Source of the DNA: Cyanobacteria bacterium UBA8156
GTDB lineage: Bacteria; Cyanobacteriota; Cyanobacteriia; Pseudanabaenales; Pseudanabaenaceae
Assembly (NCBI GenBank): GCA_003456125.1
Contig: DMPD01000149.1
Coordinates: 1-5,216, forward strand
Direction: 5' to 3'
DNA length: 5,216 nucleotides
Part shown: positions 1 to 4,792 of the stretch, piece after piece
Numbering within the stretch: the stretch's first letter is position 1
How the letters are laid out: every line of letters starts with the position of its first letter
Notes under the pieces: generated by a model
The model's database searches: none
What the model saw: the letters and a program-made list of their open reading frames with translations, nothing else
Told to the model about the DNA's origin: nothing
Translations under genes and position numbers: made by a program

Positions 1-26
1 GATATCTCTTTTGTTTGGATATCTCT
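1..26. repeat. Short direct repeat GATATCTCT, two copies
   Basis: GATATCTCT occurs at 1-9 and again at 18-26, a period of 17 bp. The window starts on the first copy, so more copies may lie to the left. The repeat is AT-rich and sits outside any recognised gene. It could be chance, a short tandem array cut by the window edge, or part of a mobile-element end. Confidence 0.35.
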
Positions 27-83
27 ACTTGAGAAAAAATCTTGAAACTCGAGATGCCAGAACTCAGAAACGTCAGGCATCCC

Positions 84-203
84 TCATGAATTGTATTCCG
101 ACAGTCTGGACAACCATTCGTCGATTGTCAACTCCGCTTCGCTGAAGAGAGCTTCCAAACCGACCACTGCCAGGTGTGAGTTGATGATAGGTTGCTTTTT
201 CAT
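84..203 (-). CDS. Possible 39-aa hypothetical protein or gene remnant
   Basis: An ATG at 203-201 opens a 39-residue frame ending in TGA at 86-84. It begins MKKQPIINSHLAVVG and ends in an acidic, helix-like part (SEAELTIDEWLSRLSE). The composition looks like real protein, but I recognise no family. No convincing ribosome-binding site precedes the ATG. The same frame is open for 33 more codons upstream (314-216) and is broken only by a single TAG at 215-213, so this may be the tail of a decayed longer gene. On the transcribed strand the stop is followed by the GATGCC/GGCATC inverted repeat (81-76 and 58-53) and later by a T-run (complement of the A-run at 34-39), which could form a weak terminator. 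A chance ORF is also possible. Confidence 0.25.
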   Translation of the reverse strand: MKKQPIINSHLAVVGLEALFSEAELTIDEWLSRLSEYNS

Positions 204-357
204 TGGCACGCACTAACACCCGAAGTCAGTACCTATATTAAGCGCATTTTCTCGAATTTGGCTACCATCTGCCGGGATTTTTCCAGTGCTAACCGGGCAA
301 TTTACCCGTTCTTCTTAGGTTCTCACGGGTTCGCACGCTCTCAATCGCGAATTCTCG

Positions 358-753
358 TCAATTTAGCAATTCCAGCAATTCCACCGGCAAACCGTCCGGA
401 TCGGCCAAAAAACACACCTGATAGGTGCGATCGCCAATCTGTTGTTTACGTGGCCTTAACAGAATCTTTACCTGGCCGAGGGTTTGGGCCAGGTGAGCCA
501 GGGTGTGCTGGAGGTTGGGGACGGCAAAGGAGAGGTGATAGTAGCCCACATATTGCTCATCGCCGAAGCTGTCCGGCGGCGGGGCGGGTTCCGGTACCTG
601 CAGCAGTTCTAGGCGGGTTTGGGCACCGCTCAACCAACAACCCAGGGTGATGCCGGCGGTAAATCGTTCCTCCACCGTGAACCCCAAAGCCTCATAAAAG
701 GCGATCGCCCGCAAAATGTCGGCGGTTTTGATCGAAACGTGGTGGTACTGCAT
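358..753 (-). CDS. VOC-family (glyoxalase/dioxygenase fold) metalloprotein
   Basis: This is a 131-residue single-domain member of the vicinal oxygen chelate superfamily, which includes glyoxalase I, extradiol dioxygenases and fosfomycin-resistance proteins. From the chosen start it begins MQYHHVSIKTAD, followed by the typical AIAFYEALGF helix-strand. The second half opens with YYHLSFAV and ends DPDGLPVELLELL. Likely metal ligands are His5, Glu49 (RLEL), His73 and Glu125 (PVEL), the usual H/E/H/E arrangement of two beta-alpha-beta-beta-beta modules. It is probably cytoplasmic. The substrate cannot be told, and lactoylglutathione is only one option. I chose the ATG at 753-751 because the VOC fold begins immediately and GGAA lies upstream. 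The ATG at 774-772 would add seven residues and is also plausible. It is divergent from the transporter gene, with only 54 bp between the two starts. Confidence 0.85.
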   Translation of the reverse strand: MQYHHVSIKTADILRAIAFYEALGFTVEERFTAGITLGCWLSGAQTRLELLQVPEPAPPPDSFGDEQYVGYYHLSFAVPNLQHTLAHLAQTLGQVKILLRPRKQQIGDRTYQVCFLADPDGLPVELLELLN

Positions 754-807
754 GGGGGATTCCAACTGTGTCATTCTAAAAAGCCTGCCCAAGTTTGGTT
801 CGGATGT

Positions 808-1671
808 ATGCAAAGCAGCGCATTGACAACGGTTTTGCTGCCGTTAGCCCTGGCGATTGTGATGTTGGGGATGGGCCTTGGTCTGACCCTAGCGGATTTT
901 CGGCGGGTGGTAGCCTACCCCAAGGCGGTGGCGGTGGGGTTGTTCGGTCAAATGGCCCTTTTGCCGGCGTTGGCCGTGCTGCTGGGGGAGGTGCTGCCCA
1001 TGGCACCGGAAATGGCAGTGGGTTTGGTGGTGGTGGCGGTGTGCCCGGGGGGCGCCTCGTCGAATTTGATTACATACTTGGCTAAGGGCGATGTGGCGCT
1101 GTCGGTGACCCTGACGGCCCTAAGCAGCTTGGTGACGGTGTTCACCATCCCGCTCTTGACCCAATGGGCGGGGCAACGGTTTTTGGGGGATGCGCTGGCG
1201 CTCGCGCTTCCGCTGGGCCCCACCCTGCTGCAACTGGGGGCGATCGTGGTGTTGCCGACGGGGTTGGGGATGCTGGGGCGGGCCTTGGCCCCGGCGGCGG
1301 CCCAACGGCTGGAAAAACAGGTGAGTTGGTGGGCAGCCGGTTTGTTGGCGCTCATTATCGGGTTGCTGCTCCTCCGCGAAGGCAGCCGGCTGCCCCTGTT
1401 TCTGCAACAGGCCGGCGTCGCCACGGTTTTGCTGAATGGCCTGGCGATGGGTGGCGGGTGGCTGTTGGCCAAACTGTTGCGGCTGCCCCTCCCCCAACAA
1501 ATTTGCCTGGCGGTGGAGGTGGGCATTCAAAACGGCACCTTGGCGATCGCCCTGACGGCGGGGCTGTTGCAACGGCCCGCACTGGCCATCCCGGCCGCCG
1601 TCTACAGCCTGGTGATGTACGTCACGGGGGGCCTCGCCATTTACCTGGGCCGGCGGGGAGCCTCCGCCTGA
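808..1671 (+). CDS. BASS-family transporter (bile acid:sodium symporter-like)
   Basis: This is a 287-residue, very hydrophobic inner-membrane protein of the bile acid:sodium symporter family, whose bacterial and plastid members move organic anions such as bile acids, pyruvate or other carboxylates with sodium. Family signatures are visible: GMGLGLTLADF at 21-31, the PGGASSNLITYLAKGDVALS crossover segment at 80-99, and VEVGIQNGTLAIAL at 236-249. The last contains Glu237, Gln241 and Asn242, matching the family's sodium-site region. I count roughly nine to ten membrane segments. The frame is open further upstream, but the stretch before 808 is antisense to the VOC gene and not hydrophobic, so the ATG at 808 is the sensible start. 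No strong ribosome-binding site is visible. Its promoter must lie in the very short gap or inside the VOC gene. The substrate is unknown. Confidence 0.88.
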   Translation: MQSSALTTVLLPLALAIVMLGMGLGLTLADFRRVVAYPKAVAVGLFGQMALLPALAVLLGEVLPMAPEMAVGLVVVAVCPGGASSNLITYLAKGDVALSVTLTALSSLVTVFTIPLLTQWAGQRFLGDALALALPLGPTLLQLGAIVVLPTGLGMLGRALAPAAAQRLEKQVSWWAAGLLALIIGLLLLREGSRLPLFLQQAGVATVLLNGLAMGGGWLLAKLLRLPLPQQICLAVEVGIQNGTLAIALTAGLLQRPALAIPAAVYSLVMYVTGGLAIYLGRRGASA

Positions 1672-1688
1672 ACTCGTTTGCAAATTTC

Positions 1689-1738
1689 TGTAAATTTCGC
1701 TACAAAATCTTGTGCTGTGCCCGGAATTACCCTAGGAT
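1689..1738 (+). promoter_or_regulatory. NtcA-type box with -10 element
   Basis: TGTA-AATTTCGC-TACA at 1689-1704 is a perfect match to the NtcA consensus (GTA-N8-TAC core at 1690-1703). NtcA is the global nitrogen regulator of cyanobacteria. Activated promoters typically carry a TAN3T -10 box 20-24 bases downstream, and TACCCT at 1728-1733 sits exactly 24 bases after the core. An overlapping sigma-70 reading is TTGTGC (1710-1715), a 17-bp spacer and TAGGAT (1733-1738). Either places transcription start at about 1740-1746. The box lies 17 bp after the transporter stop codon and points toward the small ORF and the ycf33-purH-nurA cluster. The consensus match is seen directly. Binding, and whether it activates or represses, is inference. 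Confidence 0.55.
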
Positions 1739-1766
1739 AAAACCATCCGCAAACCCAGGCTTGGTT

Positions 1767-1991
1767 ATGTCGTTCTGCAGCCTTGTGCAAAAACCGGAAA
1801 GGGCTACGCAACGGGCGGCCAATTCCTCCATCTCCGGCACCGCCCGGCGGCAGGATTGGGAGCAGCGGCTGCAAGGGTACCCTGCAAAACCCTCCGGTCA
1901 ATTTTTTCCGATCGCCTCCCACCGGTCGGCCCCTTTCGCGTCCTATCCCGGGGCTCATCCCGGGGCCCATCCCGGTCATGGGTTGGGATAG
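1767..1991 (+). CDS. Possible 74-aa small basic protein or leader peptide
   Basis: An ATG at 1767 opens a 74-codon frame ending in TAG at 1989-1991. AGG at 1757-1759 stands 7 bases before the ATG and can act as ribosome-binding site, and the predicted transcription start is about 25 bases upstream. The product begins MSFCSLVQKPERATQRAAN, is basic and probably disordered, has one Trp (residue 31), and ends in a PGAHPGAHPGHG repeat encoded by 12-bp tandem repeats. Third codon positions look somewhat richer in G+C than the first two, which mildly favours coding. I recognise no family. Small basic NtcA-controlled proteins such as the glutamine synthetase inactivating factors are similar in general character only, and I claim no homology. 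The stop codon lies inside the 3' arm of the terminator-like stem, so translation could affect that stem. A chance ORF in a GC-rich leader remains possible. Confidence 0.3.
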   Translation: MSFCSLVQKPERATQRAANSSISGTARRQDWEQRLQGYPAKPSGQFFPIASHRSAPFASYPGAHPGAHPGHGLG

Positions 1992-1997
1992 GTTTTT
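1942..1997 (+). terminator. Terminator-like stem with T5 tail, possible attenuator
   Basis: CCTATCCC (1942-1949) and GGGATAGG (1985-1992) are perfect 8-bp complements, and the 3' arm runs directly into TTTTT (1993-1997). The 35-base interior can fold further, either CCCAT (1966-1970) with ATGGG (1978-1982) or GGGC (1951-1954) with GCCC (1965-1968). Because ATCCC is repeated in each 12-bp unit, GGGAT can pair with three different upstream copies, giving alternative stems. It could end a short transcript from the NtcA-type promoter or act as an attenuator ahead of ycf33-purH. The long interior and short T-run make it a moderate, not strong, intrinsic terminator. Confidence 0.4.
1943..1978. repeat. 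Three tandem 12-bp repeats
   Basis: Units at 1943-1954 (CTATCCCGGGGC), 1955-1966 (TCATCCCGGGGC) and 1967-1978 (CCATCCCGGTCA) follow one another without gaps. The first two differ at two positions and the third is more diverged at its end. The period is a multiple of three, so the small ORF reads it as a Pro-Gly-Ala-His repeat. The array forms most of the terminator-like hairpin and could change copy number by slippage. Confidence 0.75.
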
Positions 1998-2055
1998 GGT
2001 TGGTGCTTTCGCTAGGATGGGTACAGCTATCGCCCTTTAGCTCCCTTTTTAGCTT

Positions 2056-2265
2056 ATGAATGATTTTGCCAACAATTTGCTGCGGTATCCCAAGTTTCTG
2101 GCGTTGATCTCCTTGGGGGTGATCAGTGCGCTGCTGCGGCCGCTGTATCCCTTTTTCCGGCGGCCGGTGACGGCGATCGCCGCGGTGGTGGTGGTGGTGG
2201 GTACGTTTGTGGCGTTGGTGTTTACGTTGCGGGCCATGTTGGGGCTTGACCCGGTAGAATTTTGA
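2056..2265 (+). CDS. Ycf33/DUF751 family small membrane protein
   Basis: This 69-residue protein matches the Ycf33 (DUF751) family of cyanobacteria and plastids in length and pattern. It opens with MNDFANNLLRYPKF, has a first hydrophobic segment at about 14-30, the conserved linker PFFRRPVTAIA at 32-42, and a second segment at about 38-60 ending in FTLRAMLGL. It should be a two-helix membrane protein, probably in the thylakoid or plasma membrane. No biochemical role is established for the family. No clear ribosome-binding site precedes the ATG. A TAGGAT at 2013-2018 could be a -10 box but has no good -35 partner. The stop lies 23 bp before purH, which suggests co-transcription. A (GGT)5 run at 2184-2198 encodes five valines in the second helix. 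Confidence 0.85.
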   Translation: MNDFANNLLRYPKFLALISLGVISALLRPLYPFFRRPVTAIAAVVVVVGTFVALVFTLRAMLGLDPVEF

Positions 2266-2288
2266 TCTTGCGTTCCAACCCTACAACC

Positions 2289-3818
2289 ATGGCTGCCCAA
2301 CCCAATGCCTTGCTGAGTGTTTCCGACAAAACCGGTTTGGTGGATCTGGCCCGGGCTTTGGTGGAAATTCACGGTTTTCGGTTGATTTCCAGCGGGGGGA
2401 CGGCCCAGACCTTGCAGGGGGCGGGGTTGCCGGTCACCAAGGTGGCCGAATTTACGGGGGCCCCGGAGATGTTGGGGGGCCGGGTAAAGACGTTGCATCC
2501 GCGCATCCACGGAGGCATTTTGGGAAGATTTGACCTGGATGCCGACGAAATGGCGGTCCACGGTCTGGAACCGATCGCCTTGGTGGTGGTCAATCTCTAT
2601 CCCTTTGCGGAAACCATCGCCCGGCCGGGGGTGACCCTCACCGAAGCCATCGAGAACATCGACATTGGCGGGCCCACCCTGTTGCGGGCGGCGGCCAAAA
2701 ACCATGCCTATGTCGCGGTGTTGTGTCAGCCCAGCCAATACGGGGCCTACCTCGACCGTTGCGCCCATGGCGGCCTCGACCTGGATTTTCGGCGGCAATT
2801 GGCCCAGGCGGCCTTTGCCCATACCCATTCCTACGATCGGGCGATCGCCGCGTATTTGACGAACACCCCAGAAAACAGCCACCCATCGGCGTTCACCCTG
2901 ACGGGTGCCCTCCATCAAGCCTTGCGTTACGGCGAGAATCCCCACCAACGGGCTGCCTGGTACGCCACGGAGGCGCGAGGTTGGGCTGTGGCCAACCAAC
3001 TCCAGGGCAAAGAACTCAGTTACAACAACCTGCTGGATTTGGAGGCGGCCCGGGCGATCGCGGCGGCCTTTGTGCAGGATGAGCCGGCGGCGGTGATTGT
3101 CAAGCACACCAATCCCTGTGGGGTAGCCCTAGCCCCGACCTTGCTGGGGGCCTATCAGCGGGCATTGGCGGCCGATCCGGTATCGGCCTTTGGTGGCATT
3201 GTGGCGTTGACCCGGCCCTTGGATGTGGATACGGCCACGGCGCTCTGCGAGACGTTTTTGGAGTGCGTGGTGGTGCCGGGCTGCGATCCCCAAGCGGCCA
3301 CCGTGCTTTCCCGCAAGCCCAACCTGCGGTTGTTGCTTTTGCCGGATTTGGCGGCGGCCCCCAGCGCAACGTTGCGGGCGATCGCCGGGGGGGTGTTGGT
3401 GCAGGACGGTGACCATGCCCCCAGCCAACCGGAGACCTGGCAGGTGGTCACGAACAGGGTGCCGACCGCCGCCCAACAGGCGGATTTGATCTTTGCCTGG
3501 GAAGTGGTTCGCCAGGTCAAATCCAACGCGATCGTGGTGGCGGGCGAGGGGATGACCTTGGGTATTGGCAGCGGGCAGACCAACCGCGTGGGGGCAGCGG
3601 ACATTGCCTTGGCCCAAGCGGGCAGCAAAGCCGTGGGGGCGGTTTTGGCCAGCGACGGCTTTTTCCCCTTTGACGATACGGTGCGCAAGGCAGCGGCGGC
3701 CGGGATTCGGGCCATTGTGCAGCCCGGAGGCAGCCTGCGGGATGCGGACTCCATCCAAGCGGCCAATGAGTTGGGGGTGGCTATGGTGTTCACCGGGCGG
3801 CGGCATTTTTGCCATTGA
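2289..3818 (+). CDS. Bifunctional AICAR transformylase/IMP cyclohydrolase PurH
   Basis: PurH catalyses the last two steps of de novo purine synthesis in the cytoplasm: formylation of AICAR with 10-formyl-tetrahydrofolate, then ring closure to IMP. The protein has 509 residues, a normal length. The N-terminal cyclohydrolase (MGS-like) domain has LLSVSDKTGL at 8-17, KTLHPRIHGGIL at 67-78, NLYPF at 102-106 and NIDIGGPTLLRAAAKN at 123-138. The transformylase part has RYGENPHQ at 213-220, LSYNN at 243-247, the catalytic KHTNPCG at 272-278 (Lys272, His273), DPVSAFGG at 296-303, KSNAIV at 411-416, GQTNRV at 429-434 and SDGFFPFDD at 455-463. The ATG at 2289 fits the family start. A TTG at 2262 in the same frame would add nine unrelated residues. 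The C-terminus reads RHFCH where RHFRH is common. It is probably co-transcribed with ycf33 and nurA. All key motifs are intact. Confidence 0.97.
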   Translation: MAAQPNALLSVSDKTGLVDLARALVEIHGFRLISSGGTAQTLQGAGLPVTKVAEFTGAPEMLGGRVKTLHPRIHGGILGRFDLDADEMAVHGLEPIALVVVNLYPFAETIARPGVTLTEAIENIDIGGPTLLRAAAKNHAYVAVLCQPSQYGAYLDRCAHGGLDLDFRRQLAQAAFAHTHSYDRAIAAYLTNTPENSHPSAFTLTGALHQALRYGENPHQRAAWYATEARGWAVANQLQGKELSYNNLLDLEAARAIAAAFVQDEPAAVIVKHTNPCGVALAPTLLGAYQRALAADPVSAFGGIVALTRPLDVDTATALCETFLECVVVPGCDPQAATVLSRKPNLRLLLLPDLAAAPSATLRAIAGGVLVQDGDHAPSQPETWQVVTNRVPTAAQQADLIFAWEVVRQVKSNAIVVAGEGMTLGIGSGQTNRVGAADIALAQAGSKAVGAVLASDGFFPFDDTVRKAAAAGIRAIVQPGGSLRDADSIQAANELGVAMVFTGRRHFCH

Positions 3819-3827
3819 GGTTCCGCC

Positions 3828-4787
3828 ATGGGTTTATTGGCGAAATTGCAGCAACACGTTAAGCGGGTGCCGGGCGATCGCCGGTTTGCGCGATCGCCTC
3901 AATTTGACGAACAATTGGGGTTTGGGGAAGCGGAACCCCGCCAATCTTCCATCGAGGAACTGTTGGAGCCGCCGCTCCGGGCGATCGCCGTGGGCGATCG
4001 GGATTTGGCCGGAGACCTGGAATTTTTCTTGGATGGGATTCAGCGCAGTTGGTTGCTGTATTACCAGGAAGGGGCCCCGATCTATTTTGGCTATGGGGCC
4101 GCCGTGATTCGGCAACGGTGCGATCGCCGGATGCAGACCTGGAGTTACCAAGCCCAGGAAGCCCTCTATGTAGCCTTGGCCCGGCTGGACTCCCAGGAAC
4201 AGGAACGCTTGCAACAGTCTGGGATTCCGTTGGTGGATACCGCCACCACCGCCGACCATCCCCTGATGCAGTGCGAAGCCGCCCGGGAGGCGATCGGACG
4301 CGATCGGGAACGCTTAGAAGTGCATTTGGCCCGGCAGTGGTTGCCGACGGCGGCAAAGGGTTGGCTGGCGATCGATGGCTCTTTAACCGGCGCGGCCGAA
4401 ACCGCCGGCCATTCCCGTACCCTTGGCCTGATCAAAAGCCACAACACCCAGTTTTTTCCGGCCGCCGACCAAGGCCAAATTCTGGCTTTGGCCCACGGGG
4501 AACGCAGTTCGGCTTTTGTGCCCCGGGGCCGCTACCCCGTCTGCAGTTGGTACCTGCGGTTGCGGGCAGTGGGCGATCGCGACCCCTATTTTGGGTTGAT
4601 TCGGGTAGAGACGGCGATCGCCAATTTGCCCCTAGCCGACACCCTCAGCCGCTGGCTGTTGGCGGAAGGTCGCCCCCTTGCGCTCCCCGACTCCCGTTGG
4701 GACAAAATGATTTACCCCATCCGGGATTGCGAACAGTATTTGCGCAGCCGGGAGCCGAGCCGAGTCAACTTTGGCTGGTTGGGCTAG
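3828..4787 (+). CDS. NurA-like DNA repair nuclease
   Basis: This 319-residue protein resembles the NurA domain family, 5'-3' exonucleases/endonucleases that in archaea work with the HerA translocase in resecting DNA ends. Two Asp-Gly motifs fit the RNase H-like active site: FFLDGIQRS at 66-74 (Asp69) and WLAIDGSLTG at 179-188 (Asp183). Further family-like segments are GLIKSHNTQFF at 200-210 and YFGLIRVETAIANLP at 254-268 (Glu261), and the C-terminus has YPIRDCEQYL at 296-305. No signal peptide or membrane helix is seen. The ATG at 3828 is supported by GAGG at 3817-3820, which overlaps the purH stop and stands 7 bases away. The 9-bp gap implies co-transcription with purH. Two HIP1 sites only 16 bp apart lie in its 5' end. 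No HerA gene is in the window. The assignment rests on motif recall, not an alignment. Confidence 0.6.
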   Translation: MGLLAKLQQHVKRVPGDRRFARSPQFDEQLGFGEAEPRQSSIEELLEPPLRAIAVGDRDLAGDLEFFLDGIQRSWLLYYQEGAPIYFGYGAAVIRQRCDRRMQTWSYQAQEALYVALARLDSQEQERLQQSGIPLVDTATTADHPLMQCEAAREAIGRDRERLEVHLARQWLPTAAKGWLAIDGSLTGAAETAGHSRTLGLIKSHNTQFFPAADQGQILALAHGERSSAFVPRGRYPVCSWYLRLRAVGDRDPYFGLIRVETAIANLPLADTLSRWLLAEGRPLALPDSRWDKMIYPIRDCEQYLRSREPSRVNFGWLG

Positions 4788-4792
4788 CCCCC

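Larger units (their letters stand above)
1..357. other. AT-richer stretch without a recognised gene
   Basis: This stretch is visibly richer in A and T than the rest of the window and contains no HIP1 octamer. Reading all frames, I find no protein I recognise. It holds a direct repeat at 1-26, a 39-codon minus-strand ORF at 84-203, an inverted repeat GATGCC (53-58) / GGCATC (76-81), and an ACCCGT (304-309) / ACGGGT (325-330) hairpin. The plus-strand ORF starting near 192 runs into the antisense of the VOC gene and does not look like a protein. The region could be intergenic DNA, or the decayed remnant of a gene or mobile element. I cannot tell which from the sequence alone. Confidence 0.6.

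Noticed and set aside
192..650. Plus-strand ORF of 152 codons
   Set aside because: Its second half is antisense to the VOC gene and its sequence is not protein-like.
823..828. TTGACA as a -35 box
   Set aside because: It lies inside the transporter coding region, after its start, and has no -10 element at proper spacing.
948..1683. Minus-strand ORFs of 187-192 codons opposite the transporter
   Set aside because: They are composed mostly of Pro, Gln, Arg and Ser, as expected from the complement of a Leu/Gly/Val-rich membrane gene.
1164..1766. Plus-strand frame upstream of the 74-codon ORF, continuous through the transporter gene
   Set aside because: This part is an out-of-frame shadow of the transporter (Gly/Ala/Arg-rich). 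Only the portion after the ATG at 1767 is kept as a candidate.
1740..2055. Leader as 6S RNA or a glutamine (glnA-type) riboswitch
   Set aside because: A 6S-like long closing stem is not visible and I do not find the glnA aptamer's conserved purine-rich segment. The predicted 5' UTR before the small ORF is only about 27 bases, too short for it.
2262..2288. TTG at 2262 as purH start, overlapping the ycf33 stop
   Set aside because: It would add nine residues unrelated to the family. The ATG at 2289 gives the usual PurH N-terminus.
2049..3107. Long minus-strand ORF (352 codons) opposite purH
   Set aside because: It is an antisense shadow of a GC-rich gene. Its product is low-complexity in Gly, Arg and Gln with no family features, while the plus strand encodes clear PurH.
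3129..3829. Minus-strand ORFs of 224-228 codons opposite the purH 3' half
   Set aside because: Same codon-bias shadow, with no recognisable motifs and no ribosome-binding site.
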